Below are positions 35,389 through 46,046 of a stretch of DNA of 64,000 bases, piece after piece. Origin of the DNA: Congregibacter litoralis KT71. GTDB lineage: Bacteria; Pseudomonadota; Gammaproteobacteria; Pseudomonadales; Halieaceae. The DNA is taken from positions 744,809-808,808 of the forward strand of contig NZ_CM002299.1 of assembly GCF_000153125.2 (NCBI RefSeq), read 5' to 3'. A program made the position numbers and the translations under genes. Under the pieces are notes generated by a model that worked only from the letters and a program-made list of their open reading frames with translations, had not been told where the DNA came from and ran no database searches. The first letter of the stretch is position 1. The number at the start of each line of letters is the position of its first letter.

Positions 35389-36099
35389 GTGAGGACGGCC
35401 ATGCTCCTCGCGGCAGGGAAGGGCGAGCGTATGCGACCGCTGACGCTGGAGACGCCCAAACCCCTGATTACCGTGGCGGGGAAGCCGCTCATTGACTATC
35501 ACATCGAAAAGCTTGTGGCCGCCGGCGTGGCTAAGCTCGTGATCAATGTTTCCTGGCTGGGACAGCAAATTGAAGATCACTGCGGGGATGGGCGTCGCTG
35601 GGGCTGCGCGATCTACTACAGCAGGGAAGACACACCCCTGGAAACCGCCGGGGGCATCATTCAGGCCCTGCCATTACTGGGTGAGCAGCCCTTTTTGCTG
35701 GTCAACGCCGACATCTGGACGGACTTTGCTTTTGAGGCCCTGTTAAAGCTCAGCATAGAAAAGTCCTCAGCCCAGTTGGTGCTCGTCGACAATCCCCAAC
35801 ACAACACGGCCGGCGATTTCACTCTGCAAGGCGACACAGTAGAGCGCGTGGCCCGGGGGGCGCCCGGCGATAGCCGCGAGGAAACCCTGACGTATGCCGG
35901 TATAGGTCTGTATGATCCGCTTTTTTTTCATGGCTGCACGCCCGGGAAGCGTCCGCTCTTACCGCTTCTGGAACGCGCGATCGCGGAAAATCGCCTCTTT
36001 GGCAAGCATTACCCGGGACACTGGACCGATGTGGGGACGCCCGAGCGGCGCTCAGCGCTTGAGCAGCACCTCGCCGAAGCGGCGAGCACTGACGCCTGA
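35389..36099 (+). CDS. murU: N-acetylmuramate alpha-1-phosphate uridylyltransferase
   Basis: 236 aa from the GTG at 35389, chosen because GGGAG lies ten bases upstream and the protein then begins close to the family start (TAMLLAAGKGERMRPLT). The nucleotidyltransferase signature (AAGKGERMRPLTLETPKPL, partly quoted) is at about 5-23, the magnesium site is in LLVNADIWTDFAFE, and AGIGLYDPLFF and HWTDVGTPERRSALE follow. It makes UDP-MurNAc from the AmgK product. About 13 residues longer than the Pseudomonas enzyme. Confidence 0.9.
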   Translation: MRTAMLLAAGKGERMRPLTLETPKPLITVAGKPLIDYHIEKLVAAGVAKLVINVSWLGQQIEDHCGDGRRWGCAIYYSREDTPLETAGGIIQALPLLGEQPFLLVNADIWTDFAFEALLKLSIEKSSAQLVLVDNPQHNTAGDFTLQGDTVERVARGAPGDSREETLTYAGIGLYDPLFFHGCTPGKRPLLPLLERAIAENRLFGKHYPGHWTDVGTPERRSALEQHLAEAASTDA

Positions 36100-36144
36100 C
36101 CCGATGAAGCCAAGACCCGATGACGAGTGATACGAGGGAAGAGA

Positions 36145-36819
36145 ATGAGTAACAGCGATTATCTGATTGCCCCATCAATACTGTCGGCGGACTTCGCGCG
36201 CCTGGGCGAGGAGGTGGATAGCGTTCTCGCCGCAGGTGCTGACATCGTGCACTTTGATGTCATGGATAATCACTACGTGCCCAACCTCACCATCGGTCCC
36301 ATGGTGTGCAAGGCTCTGCGTAAACATGGTGTCACGGCGCCCATCGACGTACACCTTATGGTCTCGCCCGTGGACCAGCTCATCGGTGACTTTGCCGATG
36401 CCGGGGCAAGTTTTATCACCTTCCATCCCGACGCCTCCACCCATGTTGACCGCTCCCTGCAGATGATTCGGGATGCGGGCTGTAAAGCGGGTCTTGTATT
36501 GAACCCCCACGTTGGCCTGGATGATCTGACCTACGTGATGGACAAGCTGGACATGATTCTTCTGATGTCCGTGAACCCCGGCTTTGGGGGGCAGTCATTT
36601 ATCCCCTCCACCCTGACAAAACTCCGCGAGGCGCGGGCGTTGATAGATGCGTCGGGGCTGAATATCCGCCTTGAAGTGGATGGGGGCGTCACACCGACAA
36701 ATATTGCCGAGATCGCTGCCGCGGGGGCGGACACCTTCGTCGCCGGTTCGGCAATTTTCGGTCAAGATGATTATGCGGCGGTTATTGCCGAAATGCGTTC
36801 CGCCCTGGCCGGCAGCTAG
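36145..36819 (+). CDS. rpe: Ribulose-phosphate 3-epimerase
   Basis: 224 aa from the ATG at 36145, with GAGGGAAGAG upstream. The (beta/alpha)8 barrel has [35 protein letters not shown] with metal ligands H and [13 protein letters not shown], and [12 protein letters not shown] with the second aspartate near the C-terminus. It links ribulose 5-phosphate and xylulose 5-phosphate in the pentose phosphate pathway. In Pseudomonas rpe is followed by gph and trpE; here gph is missing and a 271-bp leader precedes trpE. Confidence 0.97.
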   Translation: MSNSDYLIAPSILSADFARLGEEVDSVLAAGADIVHFDVMDNHYVPNLTIGPMVCKALRKHGVTAPIDVHLMVSPVDQLIGDFADAGASFITFHPDASTHVDRSLQMIRDAGCKAGLVLNPHVGLDDLTYVMDKLDMILLMSVNPGFGGQSFIPSTLTKLREARALIDASGLNIRLEVDGGVTPTNIAEIAAAGADTFVAGSAIFGQDDYAAVIAEMRSALAGS

Positions 36820-36845
36820 GGTTTGCAGGTGGCGGCCTACAGCGC

Positions 36846-36873
36846 TTGCTAAGTCCCTGACCGGGGCTACAAT
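36846..36873 (+). promoter_or_regulatory. Likely promoter of the trpEGDC unit
   Basis: TTGCTA at 36846-36851 and TACAAT at 36868-36873, 16 bp apart, lie just after rpe and before the Trp leader. The -10 hexamer matches the consensus at five of six positions. Confidence 0.55.
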
Positions 36874-36969
36874 GTCGCCATGATGACGGGAATGACATCA
36901 GCAAGAGCGTGCGTGATCCACGCGGAGACAGGGCCTGAAGCCCCGTGCTCAGCTGCGCTCAAAGCAGAC

Positions 36970-37014
36970 ATGCAAGCGACGACCATGCGGGAGACGACGC
37001 GCTGGCGATGGTGA
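36970..37014 (+). CDS. trp leader peptide (attenuator-type)
   Basis: A 14-codon frame, MQATTMRETTRWRW, ends in Trp-Arg-Trp and stops 76 bp before trpE. The same frame is open from an ATG at 36880 (44 codons), and a shorter start at 36985 gives nine codons; I cannot decide between them as no ribosome site is strong. Two Trp codons at the end of a short frame between a promoter and trpE is what a ribosome-mediated attenuator looks like. Downstream a GGGTC/GGCCC stem (from about 37020) and a weak GTTGT/ACAAC stem followed by CCGTTTTT (37051-37076) could take part, but no classical strong terminator is visible. Confidence 0.5.
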   Translation: MQATTMRETTRWRW

Positions 37015-37090
37015 ATCTCCGGGTCTTTTCTGGCCCTCACTAAGCCGCGCATTGTTGTAAATCCACAACCCGTTTTTCAGGACCACCCTC

Positions 37091-38584
37091 ATGACAAGCA
37101 ATCAATTTGCCGCACTGGCGGCTCAGGGCTATAACCGCGTGCCCGTGCATCGCGAAGTGCTCGCTGACTTTGATACGCCGCTCTCCACCTATCGTAAGCT
37201 CGCAGAGGGCCCCTACTCTTACCTCTTTGAGTCCGTGGAGGGCGGTGAAAAATGGGGGCGCTATTCCATCATTGGCCTGCCCTGTCGGGAATTGATCAAA
37301 GTGTTCGGGCATCGGGTAGAAAGCTGGGTGGATGGCGAGTGCATCGGCACCGAGGAAGTCGCCGATCCCCTGGATTTTGTCGAGGCCTATCAGCAGTGTT
37401 TCAAGAGCCCGGAGCAGGATGCTCTGCCCGTGTTCCACGGCGGACTGGTGGGCTACTTTGCCTATGACACGGTGCGCTATGTTGAGCCCCGTCTGGCGGA
37501 CAGCTGTCCCGAAGATCAGCTGCACACGCCGGATATTCTCCTGATGCTCTCCGAGGAAGTACTGGTTTTTGACAATCTCGCGGGAACCTTACGTGTTGTG
37601 GTGAATGTAGATCCGTCCACGGATAAGGCCCTAGAAACGGCCAACGCGCGACTGGACAGTCTGGTGGCTGCCCTGGAGGCACCTCTGGAGCCGCTGCCGC
37701 GGGTGTCTCTTGAAGGAGCGGATGGCAGTGCCCTGGAGACCAACGCCCGCTACAGTCTCAGCCAGGACGAGTACGAAGCTGCGGTAAACAGAGTTAAAGA
37801 GTATGTTCTGGCGGGCGATGCGATGCAGGTGGTCCCCTCCCAGCGCATGAGCGTGCCCTTCAGTGCGCCGCCCCTGAATTTGTACCGCGCCCTGCGAAAC
37901 CTCAATCCATCGCCCTATCTGTATTTTCTGGACCTTGATGAGTTTCAGGTGGTGGGTTCCTCCCCGGAGATTCTGGTGCGGGCGGAGCAGGGCAAGGTCA
38001 CGGTCCGGCCCATTGCGGGCACCCGTCATCGCGGAAAAACCGAGGCCGAGGATGACGCCCTGGAAGCCGAGCTTCTCGCCGATCCCAAAGAGATTGCTGA
38101 GCATCTGATGCTCATTGATCTGGGGCGTAACGATGTGGGGCGCATAGCGCAGACCGGAACCGTTGAGCTTACGGAGAACATGCTGGTAGAGCGTTACTCC
38201 CACGTAATGCACATTGTGTCCAACGTCGAGGGACAGCTGGATGAGGGCCTGTCCTCCATGGATGCCTTGAGAGCGGCCTTGCCCGCAGGCACCCTGAGCG
38301 GCGCGCCAAAAATTCGAGCCATGGAAATCATTGATGAGCTGGAGCCCGTGAAACGCGGCATTTACGGCGGTGCCGTGGGCTACCTGTCCTGGGCGGGCGA
38401 CATGGATACCGCCATCGCCATCCGGACCGCGGTACTCAAAGACGGGGAGTTACACATTCAGGTAGGTGCGGGGGTCGTCGCGGATTCCGTGCCGGCGACG
38501 GAGTGGCAGGAAACCCTGAATAAAGCCCGGGCCATATTGCGGGCGGCAGCTATGGTTGATGCCGGAGGGCAAAGCCCATGCTGA
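37091..38584 (+). CDS. trpE: Anthranilate synthase component I
   Basis: 497 aa. The chorismate-binding domain carries [50 protein letters not shown] (quoted in part) and [18 protein letters not shown]. In the N-terminal part [18 protein letters not shown] [15 protein letters not shown] is the tryptophan-feedback site. With TrpG it makes anthranilate from chorismate and glutamine. It overlaps trpG by seven bases and is preceded by a Trp-rich leader. Confidence 0.98.
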   Translation: MTSNQFAALAAQGYNRVPVHREVLADFDTPLSTYRKLAEGPYSYLFESVEGGEKWGRYSIIGLPCRELIKVFGHRVESWVDGECIGTEEVADPLDFVEAYQQCFKSPEQDALPVFHGGLVGYFAYDTVRYVEPRLADSCPEDQLHTPDILLMLSEEVLVFDNLAGTLRVVVNVDPSTDKALETANARLDSLVAALEAPLEPLPRVSLEGADGSALETNARYSLSQDEYEAAVNRVKEYVLAGDAMQVVPSQRMSVPFSAPPLNLYRALRNLNPSPYLYFLDLDEFQVVGSSPEILVRAEQGKVTVRPIAGTRHRGKTEAEDDALEAELLADPKEIAEHLMLIDLGRNDVGRIAQTGTVELTENMLVERYSHVMHIVSNVEGQLDEGLSSMDALRAALPAGTLSGAPKIRAMEIIDELEPVKRGIYGGAVGYLSWAGDMDTAIAIRTAVLKDGELHIQVGAGVVADSVPATEWQETLNKARAILRAAAMVDAGGQSPC

Positions 38585-39189
38585 TGATGATCGATAATTA
38601 CGACTCTTTTACCTACAACGTTGTCCAATACCTGGCGGAACTGGGCGCCGATGTGCAGGTGTTTCGGAACGATGAAATTACCCTGGAGGAGATCGCCCGG
38701 CTGGCTCCCGAGCGAATCGTGATCTCGCCGGGGCCCTGCACCCCGAACGAGGCGGGTGTCTCCATGGAGACGATCCGGGCCTTTGCGGGCACCCTGCCGA
38801 TTCTCGGTATCTGTCTCGGGCATCAGAGTCTGGGGCAGGTCTATGGCGGCGACGTGGTGCGCGCGCGAAAAGTGATGCACGGCAAAACTTCCGAGATCCA
38901 TCACGACGGAACGGGTGTGTTCGGGGGTCTCCCGTCGCCGTTCATCGCCACCCGGTATCACTCTCTGGTGGTGGATCGCGACAGTCTGCCTGAGGATTTT
39001 GAGCTTACCGCGTGGACCGTGGACGACTCGGGAAATGTTGATGAGGTCATGGGCCTCCGTCATCGGCCCACGGGTGCTGAGGGCGTACAGTTCCACCCCG
39101 AATCGGTGCTCAGTGAGCACGGCCATGCGCTCCTCAAGAACTTTCTGGAGCAGACCCGGCCTCTGAATCAGAGCCCTGACGAGAATTAG
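38578..39189 (+). CDS. trpG: Anthranilate synthase glutamine amidotransferase component
   Basis: 203 aa. Class I glutamine amidotransferase: [40 protein letters not shown] with the catalytic cysteine, and [14 protein letters not shown] with the catalytic histidine. It feeds ammonia to TrpE. In some bacteria the same subunit serves PabB in folate synthesis, which is possible here since no separate pabA is visible. Confidence 0.97.
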   Translation: MLMMIDNYDSFTYNVVQYLAELGADVQVFRNDEITLEEIARLAPERIVISPGPCTPNEAGVSMETIRAFAGTLPILGICLGHQSLGQVYGGDVVRARKVMHGKTSEIHHDGTGVFGGLPSPFIATRYHSLVVDRDSLPEDFELTAWTVDDSGNVDEVMGLRHRPTGAEGVQFHPESVLSEHGHALLKNFLEQTRPLNQSPDEN

Positions 39190-39203
39190 CCGAGGAGCAA
39201 GCG

Positions 39204-40262
39204 ATGGATATTCAGCAGGCGTTGGGACGCGTCGTCGAACAGCAGGACCTGAGTGGTGAGGAAATGGCCTCGGTGATGCGCCAGATCATGTCCGGAGACG
39301 CCACGGATGCGCAGATCGGTGGTCTGCTCATGGCCCTGCGTATCAAGGGCGAGACCATTGACGAAATAGCGGCTGCCGCCAGTGTGATGCGTGATCTGGC
39401 CACACCCGTGGCGGTGCAGGGCGACCACCTTGTAGATCTTGTGGGCACGGGCGGTGATGGTGCCAACCTGTTTAACGTGTCCACGGCGTCCTGTTTTGTG
39501 GTGGCGGCGGCAGGGGCGCAGGTGGCGAAACACGGCAACCGCTCCGTCTCAAGCACCAGCGGCAGTTCCGATGTGCTCGAGGCGCTGGGCGTGCCCCTGG
39601 ATCTGAGTCCCGATCAGGTGGCTCGGTCGATCTCGGATGTGGGCCTGGGCTTTATGTTCGCCCCGGCTCACCACAGTGCCATGCGCTATGCCATAGGGCC
39701 GAGGCGGGAGCTGGGTCTGAGGACCCTGTTTAACCTTCTGGGACCGCTCACCAACCCGGCTCAGGTGAAGCGGCAGTTATTGGGCGTCTATGATGCGGCC
39801 CTCTGTGAGCCCCTTGCCCATGCGCTGAACGCCCTGGGCAGCGAGCATGCCATGGTGGTGCACGCCGCAGACGGGCTCGATGAGATTTCTATTGCAGCCC
39901 CAACGAGCGTGGCGGAGCTGAAGGAGGGCGAGGTGCGCGCCTACACCATTAACGCGACGGACTTTGGTCTGGGTGCGAGGGACCTGTCCGGGCTGACCGT
40001 GGATTCCGCAAAAGCCTCTGCCACCCTGATCCGGGCGACCCTGTCCGGAGGGCGCGGTGCCGACGCCGGAACGGATCCCGAGAAAGCCCGGCAGATCATC
40101 GCCATGAATGCGGGTGCGACGATTTATGTCGCGGGTATCGCATCCTCCCTGGCCGATGGTGTGGCGCTGGCGGAAGATCTGCTGTCTACGGGTCAGGCCG
40201 CAGAAAAACTAAAGGCCTTCGTGGATCTGACCCAGCTTATGCGCGGGGAGATAACCGTATGA
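39204..40262 (+). CDS. trpD: Anthranilate phosphoribosyltransferase
   Basis: 352 aa. Family motifs: [20 protein letters not shown] (PRPP binding), [20 protein letters not shown], and [20 protein letters not shown] (quoted in part). It joins anthranilate to PRPP. It follows trpG by 14 bp and overlaps trpC by ATGA. Confidence 0.98.
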   Translation: MDIQQALGRVVEQQDLSGEEMASVMRQIMSGDATDAQIGGLLMALRIKGETIDEIAAAASVMRDLATPVAVQGDHLVDLVGTGGDGANLFNVSTASCFVVAAAGAQVAKHGNRSVSSTSGSSDVLEALGVPLDLSPDQVARSISDVGLGFMFAPAHHSAMRYAIGPRRELGLRTLFNLLGPLTNPAQVKRQLLGVYDAALCEPLAHALNALGSEHAMVVHAADGLDEISIAAPTSVAELKEGEVRAYTINATDFGLGARDLSGLTVDSAKASATLIRATLSGGRGADAGTDPEKARQIIAMNAGATIYVAGIASSLADGVALAEDLLSTGQAAEKLKAFVDLTQLMRGEITV

Positions 40263-41062
40263 ATTCTTCATTGCCCGATGTTCTGAAAAAAATTCTTGCC
40301 CGCAAGGCAGAAGAAATCAAAGAGCGACAGGCGCGAACATCCCTGGACGATCTTGAAGCCCTTATCGCTGATCAGGGGCCCGTGCGGGGTTTTACCGAAG
40401 CTATGCAGCGCCGGGCGGACCAGGGTGCTCCTGCGGTCATTGCCGAAGTAAAAAAGGCGTCGCCCAGTAAAGGCGTGATTCGGGCAGACTTTGAGCCCGC
40501 GGTGATTGCGGCGCAGTATCAGGCCGGCGGCGCGACTTGTCTGTCGGTCCTGACCGACGAGGATTTTTTTCAGGGCAGTGACGCCTATTTGCAAGCGGCT
40601 CGCGCGGCCTGTGATTTGCCGGTATTGCGGAAGGATTTCACCATAGACGCCTACCAGATTGCCGAGGCGCGCAGTCTGGGGGCAGATGCGATACTGCTCA
40701 TCGTCGCGGCTTTGAATAGAAGCCAGCTTCGTGAGCTGGCGTCCGCAGCAGGACACTACGGTGTGGATGTGCTGGTGGAAGTGCATGATCGCGATGAGCT
40801 CGAACTGGCGCTGGAGCTGGATGTGCCACTCCTGGGCATTAATAATCGCGACCTTCGGAATTTTGAGACCAGCCTGAATACAACCCTGGGTCTCCTGCCC
40901 CAGATTCCCGAGGGCAAGTTGGTGGTGACGGAAAGCGCCATTCATACCCGCGATGATGTGATGACGATGCGCGCAGCGGGTGTGCCCGGTTTCCTTGTCG
41001 GTGAGGCTTTTATGCGCGCCGACGATCCGGGGCAGGCACTCAGGGCGCTGTTTGCGGACTGA
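40259..41062 (+). CDS. trpC: Indole-3-glycerol phosphate synthase
   Basis: 267 aa. TIM-barrel motifs: [51 protein letters not shown] and [14 protein letters not shown], then [13 protein letters not shown]. It closes the indole ring. No TrpF domain is fused. trpF, trpB and trpA are not in the window, so the pathway is split, as in Pseudomonas. Confidence 0.98.
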   Translation: MNSSLPDVLKKILARKAEEIKERQARTSLDDLEALIADQGPVRGFTEAMQRRADQGAPAVIAEVKKASPSKGVIRADFEPAVIAAQYQAGGATCLSVLTDEDFFQGSDAYLQAARAACDLPVLRKDFTIDAYQIAEARSLGADAILLIVAALNRSQLRELASAAGHYGVDVLVEVHDRDELELALELDVPLLGINNRDLRNFETSLNTTLGLLPQIPEGKLVVTESAIHTRDDVMTMRAAGVPGFLVGEAFMRADDPGQALRALFAD

Positions 41063-41147
41063 GTTTTACGCTGAAGAGAGACTGAAGGGAAAAGCTTAAG
41101 GAGAAACAGACGCCAGGGACCTGATCGTCCGGGCGCCGTTACAAGGT

Positions 41148-41792
41148 TTAGTGACTGGCGTAGACCACAATGGTCTTGCCGGATACGGCGACCAGGCCCT
41201 CCTGCTCGAGGGTTTTTAACACCCGACCCGCCATCTCCCGGGAACAGCCGGCGATCTTGCCCAGCTCCTGGCGAGTAATCTTGATTTGCATGCCCTCAGG
41301 ATGCGTCATGGCATCCGGCTGCTTGGATAGGTCGATGAGCGTGTGGGCAATGCGTCCCGATACATCGACAAAAGCCAGGTTTTTCAGTTTGAAGGTGGTC
41401 TTTCTCAGGCGGTTGGACATCTGCGCGGCAATGCCGAACAGAATATCCGGAAACTGTGACTTGATCTTGATAAAGCGTTCGTAGGAAATTTCAGCGATCT
41501 TGCTGGCTTCGCGGGTCACCACCTCCGCGCTGCTGGTTTCATCCTCTTCCCCAAACAGTCCCATCTCGCCAAAGAAGTCGCCGAGGTTGAGGTAACTAAC
41601 GACCATCTTGTGGTCCTCATCCTGCTCGTCTTCCACCATGACCGATACAGAGCCGTCGAGGATGAGATACAGCTTGGCGCTTTGCTCACCCTCACGAAGG
41701 ATGGTTTTGCCCTTGCCGTAATCCTTGATTTCACAAAAGCGCAGGAAGTCTTCTACGTTGGGTATGGCTTGCAACAGTTGGGGACGGAGCAT
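41148..41792 (-). CDS. crp: CRP/Vfr-family transcriptional regulator with altered cAMP pocket
   Basis: 214 aa from the ATG at 41792 (AAGGG seven bases upstream), the same length as Pseudomonas Vfr. The recognition helix (GCSREMAGRVLKTLEQ) keeps the R, E and R that contact the TGTGA half-site, and the C-terminal KTIVVYASH matches. In the cyclic-nucleotide domain the glutamate of GEMGLF (E76) is kept, but the arginine that binds the phosphate of cAMP in E. coli CRP (R82) aligns with S87 (SSAEVV against RSAWVR), with a one-residue insertion before it. Threonine of the dimer-interface site is kept. The DNA specificity looks CRP-like; the ligand may differ, for instance c-di-GMP as in Xanthomonas Clp. 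Confidence 0.88.
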   Translation of the reverse strand: MLRPQLLQAIPNVEDFLRFCEIKDYGKGKTILREGEQSAKLYLILDGSVSVMVEDEQDEDHKMVVSYLNLGDFFGEMGLFGEEDETSSAEVVTREASKIAEISYERFIKIKSQFPDILFGIAAQMSNRLRKTTFKLKNLAFVDVSGRIAHTLIDLSKQPDAMTHPEGMQIKITRQELGKIAGCSREMAGRVLKTLEQEGLVAVSGKTIVVYASH

Positions 41793-41924
41793 GAAGTTAC
41801 CCTTACATTTTTTGTGGGCAGAGTGTACCTCGGGATGCACCTCAGGCAAATCCCGGGATGACCGAAGCTGGCGAAAGTCTGTGCTACATTCCCGCCCTCT
41901 TGAAAAAGCACAGGAATTGCTGAT

Positions 41925-42353
41925 ATGGAAACCACGGTTAAATGGATGGATGGCGCAATGTTTGTGGGCGAGTCAGGCTCCGGGCATTCTGTAGTCATGG
42001 ACGGCCCCCCGGACCTTGGGGGTCGTAATCTGGGGCCGCGACCCATGGAAATGCTGCTTCTGGGCACCGGCGGTTGCGCGATGTATGACGTGATGAGCAT
42101 GCTTCAGAAGTCCCGGCAGGATGTGCGCGATTGCCGCGTGGAGATGCAGGCGGAACGCGCCGATGCCGTGCCTGCGGTATTCACCAAATTGAACATGCAC
42201 TTTGTCGTGAGTGGCGCCGGCCTTAAGGAGAGTCATGTCAAACGCGCAGTGGAACTGTCAGCAGAAAAATATTGCTCCGCATCCATTATGTTGGGCGCGG
42301 CGGGTGTGGAGATGTCCCACAGCTACGAAGTGGTCGATAGCGAGGCTGGCTAG
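41925..42353 (+). CDS. OsmC/YhfA-like protein
   Basis: 142 aa. OsmC fold with two peroxidatic-type positions: PMEMLLLGTGGCAMYDVMS (a cysteine in the GGCA turn, about 50) and AEKYCSASIMLGAAG (second cysteine, about 125), and the strand FVVSGAGLKESHVKRAVEL between. Unlike OsmC/Ohr, the YhfA subgroup has no proven peroxidase substrate. It is divergent from the CRP/Vfr gene, the same pairing as crp-yhfA in E. coli. Confidence 0.88.
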   Translation: METTVKWMDGAMFVGESGSGHSVVMDGPPDLGGRNLGPRPMEMLLLGTGGCAMYDVMSMLQKSRQDVRDCRVEMQAERADAVPAVFTKLNMHFVVSGAGLKESHVKRAVELSAEKYCSASIMLGAAGVEMSHSYEVVDSEAG

Positions 42354-42402
42354 AGCCCTGGTAGCCGCTTAAAGGAAGGTGTTAGCGCCGGGTAGCGCTG
42401 AC

Positions 42403-43044
42403 CTAAATGTAATAACTGCTGCGTGTCATGACCTGCGAAAGGGCGGTCATGGCGTTCTTGACGGGACGCGGGAAGTTCTGCCCTCCTGCAGCCAGGGCAT
42501 TTTCACCGTGGCGCTCTTCGTCTTCCAGCATCTGCTGCAGAATCAGGCGGGAGCGGCGATCGTCTTCCGGCAGCTGTCGCAGGTGATCCTTGAGGTGGGC
42601 GCAGACACGTTCTTCCGTCGCTGCGACAAAACCCAGACTCACGGCGTCACCCACGGCCCCCGCCAGGGCGCCGATGGCAAAGGACAGTCCGTACCAGGCG
42701 GGATTGAGGACACTGGGGCGACTGTTGAGCTGTCTGAGCCGTTCTTCGCACCAAACGAGATGGTCAACTTCTTCGGCCGCGGCTTCGCGCATTTCATCGC
42801 GCACCGTGGGGAGCTTCGCGGTGAGGGCCTGGCCCTGGTAGAGAGCCTGAGCGCAGACTTCCCCCGTATGGTTAACACGCATCAGTGATGCCACGTGCTT
42901 CTGGCTCCGTTCGTCAAGCTTCGACTCGCTGTGCCCCCGGGCGGGCGAGGGCCGCCCCGCGGTGTTGCCGCGGCTGCTAAGGGTGCGCATAACCGTGTCG
43001 GCTTCGCTGATCAGCCGATCCAGAGTTGTCAGACGTCGGGTCAC
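42403..43044 (-). CDS. coq7: 2-nonaprenyl-3-methyl-6-methoxy-1,4-benzoquinol hydroxylase
   Basis: 213 aa. Di-iron ligands of the Coq7 family are seen: [16 protein letters not shown] (first E), [16 protein letters not shown] (E-x-x-H), [16 protein letters not shown] and [14 protein letters not shown] (second E and E-x-x-H). It hydroxylates a late ubiquinone precursor using O2. It lies downstream of purD. Confidence 0.95.
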   Translation of the reverse strand: MTRRLTTLDRLISEADTVMRTLSSRGNTAGRPSPARGHSESKLDERSQKHVASLMRVNHTGEVCAQALYQGQALTAKLPTVRDEMREAAAEEVDHLVWCEERLRQLNSRPSVLNPAWYGLSFAIGALAGAVGDAVSLGFVAATEERVCAHLKDHLRQLPEDDRRSRLILQQMLEDEERHGENALAAGGQNFPRPVKNAMTALSQVMTRSSYYI

Positions 43045-43059
43045 GGGAAGAATCTCTCT

Positions 43060-44361
43060 TTATCCATCGTCCTGATGATAGCGCTCGATGGCGCGCCAAC
43101 CAATATCCCGGCGGAAGGTCATATCCTCCCAGGTGATGTTTCCCACTGCGTCGTAACAGCGTTCCCGGGCGTCAGCGATGTTGTCTCCCAATGCGGTGAC
43201 ACACAGCACCCGGCCACCGTTGGTGCACACCTCGCCGGTGCTCGAATCCAGGCTTGTGCCTGCATGGAACACCTTGCAGTCTGCCTCCGTGGCGCGGTTT
43301 AAGCCGGCGATGGGCAGGCCTTTGGCATAACTGCCCGGGTAGCCGCCGGCCGCGAGCACCACACCCATGGCAGGACGGATGTCCCAACGGGCTTCTTCCT
43401 GATCCAGCGTACCGTCAATAGCCGCCGCACAGAGACGATCGAGGTCACTGCGCAAACGCATCATGATGGGCTGGGTTTCCGGATCGCCAAAGCGGCAGTT
43501 GAATTCGATGACCTTGGGAGCGCCGTCTTCGCCAATCATCAGGCCCGCATACAAAAAGCCCACGTAGCGATTTCCTTCTGCCGCCATGCCACGCACCGTG
43601 GGCATGATGACCTCATCCATAACCCGCTGGTGCACCGCCTCTGTGACCACCGGCGCCGGAGAGTAGGCACCCATACCGCCGGTATTCAGGCCTCTGTCGC
43701 CTTCACCGATACGTTTATGGTCCTGGCTGCTCGCCATGGGCAATACGGTTTCGCCGTCGCTGATGACGATGAAGCTCGCTTCTTCCCCAGCTAAAAATTC
43801 TTCGATAACAACGCGGCAGCCGGCATCGCCGAAGGCATTCCCCGACAGCATATCGATGACCGCCGCCTCCGCCTGCTCCAGGGTTTCCGCAACAATCACG
43901 CCCTTGCCCGCGGCAAGGCCGTCCGCTTTGACCACGATGGGCGCTCCCTGACTTCGAAGATACGCGAGAGCAGCTTCCACTTCGTTGAAGGTCGCGTAGG
44001 CGGCTGTGGGAATATTGTGCCGCGCCAAGAAATCCTTGCTGAAGGCCTTGGAGCCTTCCAGCTGCGCAGCGCCGGCGCGGGGGCCGAAGCAGCGTAAGCC
44101 CTGTTCCTCAAAGTGATCGACAACACCCGCCACAAGCGGAACTTCCGGACCGACCACGGTGAGCCCCACGGCATGTTCTTTGGCAAAGTTACTCAGCGCT
44201 GCGAAATTCACCAGATCAAGGGCGACGTTCTGCACCTTGGGTTCCGCATCGGTGCCGGCATTCCCGGGCACCACAAATACCTGAGTGACCCCGGTGGACT
44301 GTGCCAGTTTCCAGGCCAGGGCATGTTCCCGGCCTCCGCTGCCTAAAACCATAACATTCAT
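43060..44361 (-). CDS. purD: Phosphoribosylamine-glycine ligase
   Basis: 433 aa. ATP-grasp enzyme with [47 protein letters not shown] and [16 protein letters not shown]. It catalyses the second step of de novo purine synthesis. It is transcribed after purH, with 92 bp between. Confidence 0.98.
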   Translation of the reverse strand: MNVMVLGSGGREHALAWKLAQSTGVTQVFVVPGNAGTDAEPKVQNVALDLVNFAALSNFAKEHAVGLTVVGPEVPLVAGVVDHFEEQGLRCFGPRAGAAQLEGSKAFSKDFLARHNIPTAAYATFNEVEAALAYLRSQGAPIVVKADGLAAGKGVIVAETLEQAEAAVIDMLSGNAFGDAGCRVVIEEFLAGEEASFIVISDGETVLPMASSQDHKRIGEGDRGLNTGGMGAYSPAPVVTEAVHQRVMDEVIMPTVRGMAAEGNRYVGFLYAGLMIGEDGAPKVIEFNCRFGDPETQPIMMRLRSDLDRLCAAAIDGTLDQEEARWDIRPAMGVVLAAGGYPGSYAKGLPIAGLNRATEADCKVFHAGTSLDSSTGEVCTNGGRVLCVTALGDNIADARERCYDAVGNITWEDMTFRRDIGWRAIERYHQDDG

Positions 44362-44453
44362 AACGGCTGTGCCCTGCTAGAAAAAATACGTGGAGGTGTC
44401 GGTGCCCGTCTTCAGGCTTGCCAGGCAGTCGCGATCAGCGATGAAAGTGCCGT

Positions 44454-46046
44454 TCAGTGGCGGAAGTGCCGCACACCGGTAAATACCATGGCCATATCGT
44501 GCTCGTCTGCGGCGGCAATAACCTCCTCATCACGCATGGAGCCGCCGGGCTGGATCACAGCGCTGATCCCTGCGGCGGCGGCATTATCGATGCCATCGCG
44601 AAAGGGAAAAAACGCATCCGATGCCATAACCGATCCGGCAACCCTGAGTCCCGCATGCTCCGCTTTAATCACGGCGATACGCGCCGAGTTCACGCGGCTC
44701 ATCTGACCGGCGCCCACGCCGATGGTTTGCTCGTCGCTGGCGTAGACGATGGCGTTGGACTTTACATACTTGGCGACTTTCCAGGCGAACAGCAGGTCCC
44801 GGGCCTGTTCCTCGGTGGGGAGGCGCTTGCTCACGACTTTGAGATCATCGGGGTTGATGACAACCTCGTCGCGATCCTGCACCAGCAGGCCGCCGGCGAC
44901 TCTTTTGTAGTCCAGACCGGCTACCGGGGTCAGGAGAGAGCCCGTGGTCAGCACCCGGACATTCTTTTTGTCTGTCAGTACCTTGGCTGCGGCATCGCTG
45001 ATGGACGGTGCAATGATGACCTCCACAAACTGACGCTCGATGATCAGCGCCGCCGTAGCGCGATCAAGCTCCCGATTGAAGGCGATGATGCCCCCGAAAG
45101 CGGATTCGGGGTCCGTCGCATAGGCGCGCTCGTAGGCGCTCAGGGTGTCTTCGCCGGTGGCTACGCCGCAGGGGTTGGCATGTTTGACAATGACACAGGC
45201 AGGCTCGGCAAATTGCCTGACACAGTCCAGCGCCGCATCCGTATCGGCGATATTGTTGTAGGAAAGCGCCTTGCCCTGCACCTGCGTTGAGGTGGCCAGA
45301 GAGGGACCGCTGACGCTGCGCTCGCGATAAAAGGCAGCGCCCTGGTGGGGATTCTCGCCGTAGCGCAGGTCCTGCACTTTGTGAAATTGGAGATTCAGGG
45401 TGCGACCGTGGGATTGCGGCTCCTCATCGAGACGGCCTCCCAGGTAATTGGCGATGGCCCCGTCATAGGCGGCGGTGTGTTCAAAGGCCCGCACGGCAAG
45501 GTCGCGGCGGAGGGTGGCGGGTACGCAGCCCTGGTTATCGCGCAGGGCAGCAAGGACTCTTGCGTAGTCCTCGGCGCGGGTAACGCAGCTCACCCAGGCG
45601 TGATTCTTCGCCGCAGCGCGGAGCATGCCGGGGCCACCAATGTCGATGTTCTCGATGGCGGTTTCGAAGCTGCAGTCAGGGTCAGCGACCGTGGCTTCGA
45701 AGGGATACAGGTTGACGATAACCATGTCGATGGCGTCGATACCGTGCTCCGCCATGGCAGCATCGTCTTCTCCGCGACGCCCCAGAATGCCGCCGTGTAT
45801 CTTGGGGTGCAGGGTTTTGACCCGCCCGTCCATCATTTCGGGAAAGCCCGTGTGCTCCGCGACCTCCGTGACGGCCAGCCCCGCTTCACGGAGCATACGG
45901 TAGGTGCCGCCCGTGGACAGCAGGGCAACGTCCATGCCTGCCAACGCCTGGGCAAACTCCACGATACCCGTTTTATCTGAAACGCTGATAAGCGCGCGAC
46001 GCACGGGATATTGGTCGGTGTTTGGATTGGATTGCTTGGCGCTCAC
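44454..46046 (-). CDS. purH: Bifunctional AICAR formyltransferase/IMP cyclohydrolase
   Basis: 530 aa from a GTG overlapping the fis stop. The N-terminal MGS-like IMP cyclohydrolase has [32 protein letters not shown] and [15 protein letters not shown]; the C-terminal AICAR transformylase has KHANPCGVA and [15 protein letters not shown]. It performs the last two steps to IMP. Belongs to the dusB-fis-purH-purD run. Confidence 0.98.
   Translation of the reverse strand: MSAKQSNPNTDQYPVRRALISVSDKTGIVEFAQALAGMDVALLSTGGTYRMLREAGLAVTEVAEHTGFPEMMDGRVKTLHPKIHGGILGRRGEDDAAMAEHGIDAIDMVIVNLYPFEATVADPDCSFETAIENIDIGGPGMLRAAAKNHAWVSCVTRAEDYARVLAALRDNQGCVPATLRRDLAVRAFEHTAAYDGAIANYLGGRLDEEPQSHGRTLNLQFHKVQDLRYGENPHQGAAFYRERSVSGPSLATSTQVQGKALSYNNIADTDAALDCVRQFAEPACVIVKHANPCGVATGEDTLSAYERAYATDPESAFGGIIAFNRELDRATAALIIERQFVEVIIAPSISDAAAKVLTDKKNVRVLTTGSLLTPVAGLDYKRVAGGLLVQDRDEVVINPDDLKVVSKRLPTEEQARDLLFAWKVAKYVKSNAIVYASDEQTIGVGAGQMSRVNSARIAVIKAEHAGLRVAGSVMASDAFFPFRDGIDNAAAAGISAVIQPGGSMRDEEVIAAADEHDMAMVFTGVRHFRH

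Noticed and set aside
36867..37052. 61-codon minus-strand frame opposite the trp leader
   Set aside because: No start context or family; the opposite strand carries a better explained leader.
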